Assembly: GCA_902607735.1 (NCBI GenBank)
Contig: CACLLG010000003.1
Span: 1 to 64,000 of the forward strand
Source: an uncultured Pelagibacteraceae bacterium
GTDB lineage: Bacteria > Pseudomonadota > Alphaproteobacteria > Pelagibacterales > Pelagibacteraceae
Length of the DNA stretch: 64,000 nt
Direction: 5' to 3'
Of the stretch, positions 51,517-61,266 are shown piece after piece. The translations under genes and the position numbers were made by a program. The notes beneath the pieces are model-generated. The model was not told where the DNA came from, did not search any database, and was given only the letters and a program-made list of their open reading frames with translations. Positions within the stretch are counted from its first letter, which is position 1. Each line of letters opens with the position of its first letter.

Positions 51517-52986
51517 ATGAACGAAATTTTTAATTCAGGAGAGATGAGACGTTTCGAAAAAAGACAATTTTTGAAAAAAAACTCCTACTCATTTATGCAA
51601 AAAGCAGGTTATCAAATTTTCAAATTTATTAGTAATAATTTTAAAAATAAGCACCCAATAATAGTATTATGTGGACCAGGAAACAATGGTGGGGATGGTT
51701 TTGTCTTAGCTAAACTTTTAATGAGGCACGGCTATGTAGTAAAGGTTTATATATTTACTGATAAAAATAATTATAAAGGAGATGCTCTTTTAGCACTTAA
51801 AGAATACAAAGGAAATTTAAAAAAAATAAATTTATTTAAATTACAAAAAAATGCTTTAATCGTCGATGCTTTATTTGGCATAGGTCTCACAAGAAATATA
51901 AAAGGAGAGATAATTAAAGTTTTTAAGAAAATAAATAAAAGTAAAAATACAGTAATTTCAGTTGATATTCCTTCAGGCGTTTGTTCAAATACAGGTAAAA
52001 TATTAGGAAAAGCAATAAAAGCTGACTTTACAATTGCATTTCACAGAAAGAAAATGGGACATATTTTTGATCTTGGAAAAAAGTACAGCGGCAGGATTTA
52101 TGTGGCGGACATAGGCTTTGTTAAAAAAAAGACAAAAACTAAATGTGTTGAGAATTCTCCAAATTTATGGATAAAATATTTTCCTTGGAAAAAATTTTCA
52201 GATCATAAATATAGCAGAGGTAGAGTAGTTATATTTGGAGGGCAAAAGGAATTTACTGGAGCCACTATACTTTCTGCCCAAGCAGCATTGCGAACAGGCA
52301 CAGGATCAGCAAAAATTATATGTTCAAAAAATACCTTACATATATATTCTATTAAATTTCCCTCCGTATTAAAAACAGAAATAAATAATATTTATCAATT
52401 AGAAAAATTTCTTAAAAAAGAAAACATTACTTCAATACTTATTGGTCCTGGATCAGGATCAAATAAAAAAATTAAAGAAATTACAAAATTAATTCTTCGT
52501 AAGGTAAAGTATGTAGTGCTAGATGCTGATGCATTGACTTGTTTCAAAAATGATTTGAAATCACTTTATTCTTTACTTGATGAAAATAAAATTATCACAC
52601 CTCATTTTGGTGAATTCCAAAAAATTTTTCCAAAAATAAATAAAAATCTCAATAATTTTGATAAAGTCTTGAAGGCTGTAAAATTAATTAAATCAAATAT
52701 AATATTAAAAGGACCAAACACAATTATAGCTTCATTCGACAAAAAAATAGTAATTAATGATCATTCATCTTCAGAATTAGCAGTTATTGGATCAGGAGAT
52801 GTTCTAAGTGGATTAGTTGTTAGTTTAATAGGAAAGAAAAAAATGAGTCCATTTTTAGCAGGATGTGCCGCTACATGGTTACATGGTGATATTGCCAAGA
52901 AGTATGATAAAGGATTAATAGCTGAAGATATAGTTAAAGGAATACCTGATGCGTTAAAAAGATTAAAAAAATGGAAGACATATTAA
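51517..52986 (+). CDS. nnr: Bifunctional NAD(P)H-hydrate epimerase / ADP-dependent dehydratase
   Basis: YjeF N-domain VLCGPGNNGGDGFVLAKLL plus dehydratase domain IGPGSGSNKK, LDADAL, TPHFGEF, GSGDVLSGLV. Confidence 0.93.
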   Translation: MNEIFNSGEMRRFEKRQFLKKNSYSFMQKAGYQIFKFISNNFKNKHPIIVLCGPGNNGGDGFVLAKLLMRHGYVVKVYIFTDKNNYKGDALLALKEYKGNLKKINLFKLQKNALIVDALFGIGLTRNIKGEIIKVFKKINKSKNTVISVDIPSGVCSNTGKILGKAIKADFTIAFHRKKMGHIFDLGKKYSGRIYVADIGFVKKKTKTKCVENSPNLWIKYFPWKKFSDHKYSRGRVVIFGGQKEFTGATILSAQAALRTGTGSAKIICSKNTLHIYSIKFPSVLKTEINNIYQLEKFLKKENITSILIGPGSGSNKKIKEITKLILRKVKYVVLDADALTCFKNDLKSLYSLLDENKIITPHFGEFQKIFPKINKNLNNFDKVLKAVKLIKSNIILKGPNTIIASFDKKIVINDHSSSELAVIGSGDVLSGLVVSLIGKKKMSPFLAGCAATWLHGDIAKKYDKGLIAEDIVKGIPDALKRLKKWKTY

Positions 52987-53453
52987 ATAAAGAATCAGTT
53001 AGAAGAGTGCAAGAATTTCTAAATAAATTTGATAGTAAACTTAAAGTTATAGTTTTAGATAGTAGCGCAAGAACAGCACAAGATGCAGCAAATTCATTGA
53101 AATGTGAGGTAGGTGCAATTGTAAAAAGTTTATTATTTAGGACTGATGGTAGTTTTTTAATTTGCTTAATTGCTGGTGATAAAAGATGTTCCTTAAATAA
53201 ATTAAAAAAAGTTTTAAAAAAGAAAGACGTATCCATGGCAAATGCTGAAGAAGTTAAAGCAAATACTGGTTTTTCAATTGGGGGTGTGTCCCCATTAGCC
53301 CATATTAAGAAATTAGATATTTTAATTGATATATCTCTTAAAAGATTTGAATATGTTTTTGCAGCAGCGGGACATCCTAACTGTGTATTTAAGATTAGTT
53401 GTGAGCACTTAATTAAAATTACAAATGGATTTGAGAAAGAAATATCTGAATGA
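52971..53453 (+). CDS. YbaK/EbsC family aminoacyl-tRNA deacylase-like protein
   Basis: ARTAQDAANSLKCEVGAIVKSLLFR, TGFSIGGVSPLAH, FAAAGHPNCVFKIS. Confidence 0.88.
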   Translation: MEDILNKESVRRVQEFLNKFDSKLKVIVLDSSARTAQDAANSLKCEVGAIVKSLLFRTDGSFLICLIAGDKRCSLNKLKKVLKKKDVSMANAEEVKANTGFSIGGVSPLAHIKKLDILIDISLKRFEYVFAAAGHPNCVFKISCEHLIKITNGFEKEISE

Positions 53454-54337
53454 GAGAGACAAAATCTTTAGATTATTTTTTACTTACTATTTTATCTTTA
53501 CTCTGGGCTTCTGCCTTTTTTAATATTAAAATTGCTACCTATTCGTATGGACCGCTTACAATTGCATTTTTAAGAATTTTTTTTGGAGTTATTCCTGTAG
53601 TTTTGTTGTGTCGTTTAAAAAAAATAAAAATAGAAGCTTTTTCGAAAGATTGGCATTGGTTTGCTGCTATTGGAGTTATAAATTTAGTAATACCTTTTTT
53701 TTTAATCGCTTATGGAGTTCAAAAAGTACAAAGTAATCTTGCTGCAATTTTAATGGCAAGCACTCCATTAACGGCTGCAGCTTTAGCTCATTTTTTTACA
53801 AAAAATGAAAAAATTAATTTAATTAAAATATTGGGAGTATTAATAGGTTTTTCAGGAATTGTTTTTTTATTTTCTGACAATCTTTTAATTAATGAAAATA
53901 ATATTTTTTCAGCTTTTTTGATTTTATTTGGTTCATGTTTTTATGTTGTTGGAGGTTTATTGACTTTAAAAATAAGTAATAAAGAAAATGAAAATGTGAC
54001 TGCATCAATTTTAATCTGGGGAGCATTAGTATTGTTACCAATCACGTTATTTTTTGAACAACCATGGAATTTATCTCCTAGATTAGATTCAACACTTGCG
54101 CTTATTTATTTAGGAATTTTCTCCACGGGAATAGCATGGCTTTTACGATTTTATATTTTAAAACACAATGGTTTGGTTTTTCAGGCTCAAGTCGCATACT
54201 TAATACCAATTTTTGGAGTGATTTTAGGTTTTTTAATTTTAAATGAGGCCATTACTTCAAAAGTAATAATTTCACTGATTGCTGTAATAGTTGGAATTTA
54301 TATTGTAAAAAAGGGTAGTAAAATTAAGTTAGTTTAA
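53450..54337 (+). CDS. EamA/DMT superfamily transporter
   Basis: Ten hydrophobic segments; LSLLWASAFFNIKIA, YLIPIFGVILGFLILNEAIT. Confidence 0.9.
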   Translation: MRETKSLDYFLLTILSLLWASAFFNIKIATYSYGPLTIAFLRIFFGVIPVVLLCRLKKIKIEAFSKDWHWFAAIGVINLVIPFFLIAYGVQKVQSNLAAILMASTPLTAAALAHFFTKNEKINLIKILGVLIGFSGIVFLFSDNLLINENNIFSAFLILFGSCFYVVGGLLTLKISNKENENVTASILIWGALVLLPITLFFEQPWNLSPRLDSTLALIYLGIFSTGIAWLLRFYILKHNGLVFQAQVAYLIPIFGVILGFLILNEAITSKVIISLIAVIVGIYIVKKGSKIKLV

Positions 54338-54380
54338 TTGCATTGGACATTATCTTTTAATTTGATAATAACTCCTGCAC

Positions 54381-54465
54381 GGGCAAGTGGCGGAATTGGT
54401 ATACGCGCTAGTCTTAGGAACTAGTACCGAAAGGTTTAAGAGTTCGAGTCTCTTCTTGCCCACCA
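54381..54465 (+). tRNA. tRNA-Leu (anticodon TAG), CCA encoded
   Basis: Acceptor GGGCAAG/CTTGCCC, anticodon stem CTAGT-ctTAGga-ACTAG, variable arm, T-loop GTTCGAGTC, ACCA end. Confidence 0.93.
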
Positions 54466-54471
54466 ATAATT

Positions 54472-55860
54472 ATGAAAGTAACTATCGAGTCTAAAAAAGG
54501 ATTAAAAACGACCCTTAAAGTTTTTGTTGATAAAAAAATTATTAACGAAAAAATTGAGGCTAAATTAATTGAACTTAGCGGAACAGTTAACATCAAAGGA
54601 TTTAGACCAGGGAAAGTTCCTGTTGAAGTGCTGAAGAGACAGTTTGGTAAAGCTATATATGGAGAAGTATTAGAAAAAGTATTAAAAGAAACATCAGCTA
54701 AAGCACTAGAAGAAAAAAAGATAAAAACTGCTGGTCAACCAAAACTTGATCTTAAAACTTATGGAGAAGGTAAAGATTTAAATTATACTTTAGAAATTGA
54801 TGAATTGCCTACTATTAAGCTTCAGTCATTGGAAAACATAAAATTTACTGAGTATGAAATTAGAGTTACAGAAGAAGAAACAAGGAAAAAAATAGAAGAT
54901 ATATCAAAGAATCAAAGTAATTTTAAAGATAAGAAAGAAAATGAAATTGCTGAAAATGGAGATTTAGTTGTTTTTGATTATAATGCCACTGTTGAAAATA
55001 AAAAATTTGAAGAAGGGGAAGGTAAAAACACACAAGTAGTTTTAGGAAAAGATTTATTCATCAAAGGATTTGATAAGCAATTATTGGGTGTAAAAAAAAA
55101 TCAGGAAAAAGAAGTTGTAGCAACTTTACCAAATAATTATCCAAAGAAGGAATTTGCAAATAAAAAAGCAAATTTTAAATGTAAAATTTTAAATATAAAA
55201 AAACCCGAATCTATAAAAATAGATGATGATTTTGCAAAGAATCTTGGTGCAAAAGATTTAAATAATTTAAAGGAATTGGTAACAAAACAAATTCAAAGTC
55301 AATATAAAATGAATCTTGATGCTCTGACTAAAGAAAAAATATTGAATCAAATAGAAAAATTATACGAAATTGAATTACCTAATAATTTAGTTCAGCAAGA
55401 ATTAGCTATAATTACTCACGGATTAAAAAAAGAAGATATGGAAAAAAATAAGAAAGAAAGTGAAAAAATTGCAAAAAAGAGAATTAAAATAGGTTTAATA
55501 TTAAATGAATTTGGAGAAAAAAATAATTTAAAGGTTGGTGAACAAGAACTTAAAAATGAAATTGAGAAACAGGTACAAACAATGCCTAACCAGCAAAAAC
55601 AAGTTTTAGAATATTATCAAAAAAATCCATCAGCTACTGCAAGTTTAAGAGGTTCGATATATGAAGAAAAAATTATTAATTTAATTAAAGAAAAGTCAAA
55701 AAAAACAAAAAAAATAATTTCTATAAAAGAAGCCGAGGAGTTAATTAAAGAACAACATCAGGCTCATACACATTCTGAAGATAAAGAGGCAAAAGAGTCT
55801 AAAAAGTCAAAAAAAACCCTTAAATCATCAAAAAAATTTAAAAAAATTAGAAAAAAGTAA
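54472..55860 (+). CDS. tig: Trigger factor
   Basis: Ribosome-binding GFRPGKVPVEVLKRQFG motif; FKBP domain; upstream of clpP-clpX-lon. Confidence 0.95.
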   Translation: MKVTIESKKGLKTTLKVFVDKKIINEKIEAKLIELSGTVNIKGFRPGKVPVEVLKRQFGKAIYGEVLEKVLKETSAKALEEKKIKTAGQPKLDLKTYGEGKDLNYTLEIDELPTIKLQSLENIKFTEYEIRVTEEETRKKIEDISKNQSNFKDKKENEIAENGDLVVFDYNATVENKKFEEGEGKNTQVVLGKDLFIKGFDKQLLGVKKNQEKEVVATLPNNYPKKEFANKKANFKCKILNIKKPESIKIDDDFAKNLGAKDLNNLKELVTKQIQSQYKMNLDALTKEKILNQIEKLYEIELPNNLVQQELAIITHGLKKEDMEKNKKESEKIAKKRIKIGLILNEFGEKNNLKVGEQELKNEIEKQVQTMPNQQKQVLEYYQKNPSATASLRGSIYEEKIINLIKEKSKKTKKIISIKEAEELIKEQHQAHTHSEDKEAKESKKSKKTLKSSKKFKKIRKK

Positions 55861-55896
55861 TCATAAGTTGTATAACGAGTATTCCGTTGATTCGTT

Positions 55897-56508
55897 ATGA
55901 CAAACAAAATTGAAGAACATATGAATAATCTCGTTCCTATGGTTGTAGAGCAATCAAATAGGGGAGAAAGAGCTTATGATATTTATTCTAGACTTTTAAA
56001 AGAGCGTATTGTTTTTTTAGTAGGGCCCGTAAATGATAGTGTATCAACTTTAATTACTGCTCAATTATTATTTTTAGAATCTGAAAATCCAAAAAAAGAA
56101 ATATCTTTTTATATTAATAGCCCAGGAGGATTGGTTACAGCGGGTTTCGGAATTTACGATACAATGCAATATATAAAACCTCCAGTTTCTACTTTATGTA
56201 TTGGTCAGGCTTCATCCATGGGTTCATTTTTGTTAGCATCAGGAGAAAAAGGAAAAAGATTTTCTCTTCCAAATTCCAGAATTATGGTACACCAACCTTC
56301 CGCAGGCTATCAAGGACAGGCAACCGATATAGAAATACACGCAAAAGAAATACTGAGTCTTAAAGAAAGATTGAATAAAATTTATTCTAAACATACAAAA
56401 AAGAGTGAATCAGAGATCAAGAAAGCATTAGAAAGAGATAATTTTATGACTGCACATGAAGCTAAAGATTTTGGTTTAATTGATGAAGTTGTAGAAAAAA
56501 GAGCTTGA
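55897..56508 (+). CDS. clpP: ATP-dependent Clp protease proteolytic subunit
   Basis: [48 protein letters not shown]. Confidence 0.97.
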   Translation: MTNKIEEHMNNLVPMVVEQSNRGERAYDIYSRLLKERIVFLVGPVNDSVSTLITAQLLFLESENPKKEISFYINSPGGLVTAGFGIYDTMQYIKPPVSTLCIGQASSMGSFLLASGEKGKRFSLPNSRIMVHQPSAGYQGQATDIEIHAKEILSLKERLNKIYSKHTKKSESEIKKALERDNFMTAHEAKDFGLIDEVVEKRA

Positions 56509-56597
56509 AGTACTAGATCTAGATGGTGAGCGCAACTTAAACTTGATAACATTAAACTTTAGTTTATTTTGGATTTAACTGATTCGAGTAGAAATTT

Positions 56598-57851
56598 ATG
56601 ACTGACAAAAATAAGAAAAATATTCTGTATTGTTCCTTTTGTGGAAAGAGTCAACATGAAGTAAGAAAATTAATTGCAGGACCAACAGTATTTATTTGTG
56701 ATGAGTGTGTTGAACTTTGTATGGATATAATAAAGGAAGAAAATAAAGATTCTTTCGTAAATAACCAGGAAGGTGTACCGACTCCGCAAGAAATTTGTAA
56801 AGTTTTGGACGATTACGTTATTGGACAAACTTATGCTAAACAAGTTTTATCAGTTGCGGTTCATAATCATTACAAAAGATTAAATTATGAATCAAAAAAT
56901 AATAAAGATATTGAATTATCTAAATCAAACATTCTTCTGGTTGGACCAACTGGATGTGGAAAAACTTTACTTGCACAAACTTTAGCTAGAATTATTGATG
57001 TGCCATTTACAATGGCTGACGCCACAACATTAACCGAAGCAGGTTATGTGGGAGAAGATGTTGAAAATATAATCCTTAAACTATTACAAGCCGCAGATTA
57101 TAATGTTGAAAAGGCACAACGAGGTATAGTTTATATTGATGAAGTAGATAAAATAAGTAGAAAATCTGAGAATCCTTCAATCACGAGAGATGTATCTGGA
57201 GAAGGAGTGCAACAAGCTTTACTCAAAATAATGGAAGGAACTATAGCTAGCGTACCTCCGCAAGGGGGGAGAAAACACCCTCAACAAGAATTTTTACAAG
57301 TTGATACAACAAATATTTTATTTATTTGTGGAGGAGCTTTTGCTGGGTTAGATAAAGTTATTGCCAAAAGAGGTTCAGATAGTTCTATTGGATTTGGAGC
57401 TAAGGTAAAACATTTTCAAGATCAATCTTCTGGAGAATTAATAAAAAATTTAGAACCTGAAGATTTGATTAAATATGGATTAATACCTGAATTTGTTGGA
57501 AGAATGCCTATATTGGCTACTCTTGAAGAACTTGATGAAAAATCGTTGGTAAAAATATTAAAAGAACCAAAGAATTCTTTAATAAAGCAATATAAAAGAC
57601 TATTTGAATTTGAGAATGCAAAGTTAGTTTTTAAGGATGAAGCTATTTTAGAAATAGCAAAAAAAGCAATAAATAAAAAGACTGGGGCTAGAGGTTTAAG
57701 GTCTATTATAGAGGCATTGCTATTAAAAACTATGTTTAAACTACCTGCTCTGGAAGATATAGAAGAGGTTACCATAAATGAATCTGTAGTAAAAAATAAC
57801 AGTGAACCAATAATTACCTACAGTAAAAATAAAAAAACTACAGCAGCATAA
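56598..57851 (+). CDS. clpX: ATP-dependent Clp protease ATP-binding subunit ClpX
   Basis: Zn finger [26 protein letters not shown], Walker [32 protein letters not shown]. Confidence 0.97.
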   Translation: MTDKNKKNILYCSFCGKSQHEVRKLIAGPTVFICDECVELCMDIIKEENKDSFVNNQEGVPTPQEICKVLDDYVIGQTYAKQVLSVAVHNHYKRLNYESKNNKDIELSKSNILLVGPTGCGKTLLAQTLARIIDVPFTMADATTLTEAGYVGEDVENIILKLLQAADYNVEKAQRGIVYIDEVDKISRKSENPSITRDVSGEGVQQALLKIMEGTIASVPPQGGRKHPQQEFLQVDTTNILFICGGAFAGLDKVIAKRGSDSSIGFGAKVKHFQDQSSGELIKNLEPEDLIKYGLIPEFVGRMPILATLEELDEKSLVKILKEPKNSLIKQYKRLFEFENAKLVFKDEAILEIAKKAINKKTGARGLRSIIEALLLKTMFKLPALEDIEEVTINESVVKNNSEPIITYSKNKKTTAA

Positions 57852-57895
57852 AAAACCAGTTGAAATACTTTCATTTATAGCCATATAATAACTAC

Positions 57896-60292
57896 ATGAA
57901 TAAATCTGATTTTTTCCCTTGTCTACCTTTGCGAGATATAGTCGTTTTTCCTGGGATGATAGTTCCTTTATTTGTTGGTCGAGATAAATCAATAAAAGCA
58001 TTAAATGAAGTTATGAAAACGAACAAAAAAATAATTCTAGTAACACAAAAAAATGCAGAAATAGATGACCCAACAAACGAAGATCTTTACATTTTTGGTT
58101 GTGAAAGTAAAATTTTACAGCTTCTAAAATTGCCCGATGGAACAGTTAAAGTTCTGGTTGAAGGAATTGATAGAGTAAAAATTACAGAAAGCAAAAATGA
58201 TAAAGAATTTTTAACTACATCTGTAGAAATTATTAAAGATAAAATTGATTCAAAAGAAGACTTATTAACACTTTCGTTGGCTATAATAAGAAAATTAGAA
58301 AAATTAACCAATATTAATAAAAAAATTTCTTCTGAATTATTGATAACACTAAAAGAAAATAAAAATCCAACTAAAATAGCCGATCATATTGCGGGACATT
58401 TAAATATTTCGATTTTTGAAAAACAAAAATTATTAGAATCTTTCGATTTAAAAAAGAGATTAGAAAAAGTAATGGAACATATAAATAATGAAATTAATGT
58501 TATAAGTGTTGAAAAAAGAATAAGAGGAAGAGTAAAAAATCAAATGGAGAAAACTCAAAGAGAATATTATTTAAATGAACAAATGAAAGCGATACAAAAG
58601 GAACTTGGAGAAATTGAAGAGGGAAAAGATGAAATTACACAGTTACAAAAAGCTATTATTAAAGCAAAAATGCCTAAAGAAGCTGCTAAAAAATGTTTTT
58701 CAGAATTAAAAAAACTAAAATCAATGAGTTCTATGTCTGCAGAAGCGACAGTTGTCAGAAATTATCTAGATTGGATGATCGAGTTACCTTGGCATAATAA
58801 AGAAAAAAAATTGGATAACATAGATATTGGGCAAGCGAAAAAGGTTTTAGATCAAGATCATTATGGTCTAGAAAAAGTAAAAGAAAGAATTCTTGAATAT
58901 TTAGCTGTTCAAAAAAGAGTGGGAAAAATAAAAGGAGCTATATTATGCCTAGTCGGACCCCCGGGAGTAGGCAAAACTTCTCTTGGTAAATCTATAGCTA
59001 GAGCTACAGGAAGAAAATTTGTTAGAATTTCATTGGGAGGAATAAGAGATGAAGCGGAGATTAGAGGTCATAGAAGAACATATATTGGTTCCCTACCTGG
59101 AAAAATTATTCAACAAATGAAAAAAGCTGGCACAAAAAATCCACTTTTTTTATTAGACGAAATTGATAAAGTAGGTTCGGATTATCGAGGAGATCCTTCA
59201 TCAGCTTTATTAGAAGCACTAGACCCTGAACAAAATATAAATTTTAACGATCACTATCTGGAAGTTGATTATGATCTATCAGACGTTATGTTTGTAACTA
59301 CTGCAAATACACTTAATATTTTACCACCTTTGCTTGATAGATTGGAAGTAATTCGAATCCCTGGTTATACAGAGGATGAAAAAATTAACATTGCTAATAA
59401 TTATTTAATACCAAAACAAATTAAAGATAATGGACTTAAGGACGGCGAATTAAGTTTAGATTCAGAAGTTCTTAAAGATGTAATTAGAAGCTATACAAAG
59501 GAAGCTGGTGTACGTAATTTAGAAAGAGAAATTTCAAAATTAGCAAGAAAAACAGTAAAAAGAATTTTGATAGATGAATCTAGTAGAGAAAAAATTAATA
59601 ATAAAAATTTAAATGAATATTTAGGTGTAAAAAAATTCAAATACGGAGAAATAGAATCCGATAATAAAGTTGGAATAGTAACAGGTTTAGCTTGGACTGA
59701 ATTTGGAGGAGAAATTTTAAAAATAGAATCAGCTATAATGCCAGGAAAAGGAAAAATGCAAATAACAGGTAAGTTAGGAGATGTTATGCAAGAATCAGTA
59801 AAAGCTGCAAAATCATATGTGAGATCTAAATCTCTAGAGTTTGGAATTATTCCTCCAATTTTTGAAAAAAAAGATTTTCATATACATGTTCCTGAGGGAG
59901 CAACACCTAAGGATGGACCTTCAGCTGGTATAGCTATGGTAACTTCAATAATTTCATCAATAACAGGCATAGCAGTAAATAAAAATATTGCAATGACAGG
60001 AGAAGTAACGTTGAGAGGCCATGTATTGCCTATTGGCGGTCTTAAAGAAAAATTATTGGCAGCTCATAGAGCAGGGATAAAAAGAGTTATTATACCTGAA
60101 GACAATAAAAAGGATTTAGTAGAGATACCTAAAAATATATTGGATAATATAGTGATAACTACAGTTAAATCAGTAGATGAAGTTTTAAAAATTGCTCTTA
60201 CAAAAGAATTAAAACCAGTAGAGTGGATTGAGGTTGAAAGCTTACCTAAATCAAAGGGTGGGGAAAAACAATCGACTGAAATTTCACACTAA
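57896..60292 (+). CDS. lon: ATP-dependent Lon protease
   Basis: GPPGVGKTSLGKSIA, HVPEGATPKDGPSAGIAM catalytic Ser motif, LPIGGLKEKLLAAHRAG. Confidence 0.97.
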   Translation: MNKSDFFPCLPLRDIVVFPGMIVPLFVGRDKSIKALNEVMKTNKKIILVTQKNAEIDDPTNEDLYIFGCESKILQLLKLPDGTVKVLVEGIDRVKITESKNDKEFLTTSVEIIKDKIDSKEDLLTLSLAIIRKLEKLTNINKKISSELLITLKENKNPTKIADHIAGHLNISIFEKQKLLESFDLKKRLEKVMEHINNEINVISVEKRIRGRVKNQMEKTQREYYLNEQMKAIQKELGEIEEGKDEITQLQKAIIKAKMPKEAAKKCFSELKKLKSMSSMSAEATVVRNYLDWMIELPWHNKEKKLDNIDIGQAKKVLDQDHYGLEKVKERILEYLAVQKRVGKIKGAILCLVGPPGVGKTSLGKSIARATGRKFVRISLGGIRDEAEIRGHRRTYIGSLPGKIIQQMKKAGTKNPLFLLDEIDKVGSDYRGDPSSALLEALDPEQNINFNDHYLEVDYDLSDVMFVTTANTLNILPPLLDRLEVIRIPGYTEDEKINIANNYLIPKQIKDNGLKDGELSLDSEVLKDVIRSYTKEAGVRNLEREISKLARKTVKRILIDESSREKINNKNLNEYLGVKKFKYGEIESDNKVGIVTGLAWTEFGGEILKIESAIMPGKGKMQITGKLGDVMQESVKAAKSYVRSKSLEFGIIPPIFEKKDFHIHVPEGATPKDGPSAGIAMVTSIISSITGIAVNKNIAMTGEVTLRGHVLPIGGLKEKLLAAHRAGIKRVIIPEDNKKDLVEIPKNILDNIVITTVKSVDEVLKIALTKELKPVEWIEVESLPKSKGGEKQSTEISH

Positions 60293-60298
60293 TAACAT

Positions 60299-61198
60299 TT
60301 AATTATCTAACCAATTTTCGTATTTTTTGTAATTTTCTCTCAAATAGTCAGGCATATTTGATATTTCAATTTTTGTTAAATTTTTTTCTGAACTCCACTT
60401 AAATTTTCTTTGATCTACACTATGATCGTATATAATTTTCTTTTCTGATATTTTTTTACGTAAATCTTCTACGGTAAGTTTACTTTGTTCAAATTCATAA
60501 TGATGAGTATAGTTTAAAAGTTTTTTTTCTATATCTTCAGGAGATTTAATATTTGTGAAGTGCCAACCACCATTAACTATGTAGAAAATATCATTATATT
60601 TTTTTTTTGAAAACATTATATCTAATCTCCAAAAAGGATATTTTTTATGTTTTATATTCCGTAACCATTGAGGTGAAGAAAAATATTTTCTTCTACATGC
60701 CTTCGAACCAAACCAAGAAACATTCGGGTACAATAAATTGAATTTATAGTAAAATATTTGTTGTTTAAAAATAACAATTTTATTTTTTATGCTACTAAAA
60801 TTAAAATTTTTTAAATTAGGTATTTCATCTATGTCATTTATTATAATCCAGTCTTCAGGTTCGATATTTTTTAATACTTTTTGAGCCATTTCTCTTTGAT
60901 AATTATCTCTTTTATAACCATTTAAGACTAATTTCTGTCCTCTGGTATCACTTTCATCGTTATCTCTCTTATTTATTTCGAATAAGTCAGGAGGTTGAGT
61001 ATCAACAACAATATAAATTATTTTGTCTTTAAACTTTGAGAATTTATTAATGTCAAAATTTAATTTTTTAGTTTTTCCGTTATGCATATATGTCGCCTCA
61101 GTTATAACGAACTTATCTACATATTTATCCATTACGTTTAATCTAAGATCCAAAAGCATCTCTTCGTCAAAAAACATAAAGCAATCGTAGATTTTCAT
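60299..61198 (-). CDS. Glycosyltransferase family 17-like protein
   Basis: MKIYDCFMFFDEEMLLDLRLNVMDKYVDKFVITEATYMHNG..DWIIINDIDEIPN, WHFTNIKSPEDIEKKL are GT17-type signatures. Confidence 0.82.
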   Translation of the reverse strand: MKIYDCFMFFDEEMLLDLRLNVMDKYVDKFVITEATYMHNGKTKKLNFDINKFSKFKDKIIYIVVDTQPPDLFEINKRDNDESDTRGQKLVLNGYKRDNYQREMAQKVLKNIEPEDWIIINDIDEIPNLKNFNFSSIKNKIVIFKQQIFYYKFNLLYPNVSWFGSKACRRKYFSSPQWLRNIKHKKYPFWRLDIMFSKKKYNDIFYIVNGGWHFTNIKSPEDIEKKLLNYTHHYEFEQSKLTVEDLRKKISEKKIIYDHSVDQRKFKWSSEKNLTKIEISNMPDYLRENYKKYENWLDN

Positions 61199-61266
61199 AT
61201 TTAATTGAATTATTGAATTATTTAATATAATTAAAGATCTTATTTTAATAAAGCAGAATAATATAA

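Noticed and set aside
56553-56566. Dyad TAAACT-TT-AGTTTA between clpP and clpX
   Set aside because: Short AT-only symmetry likely by chance; no supporting promoter context.
57422-57775. 117-aa - strand ORF opposite clpX
   Set aside because: Fully within clpX; Ser/Phe/Ile-rich composition indicates an antisense artefact.
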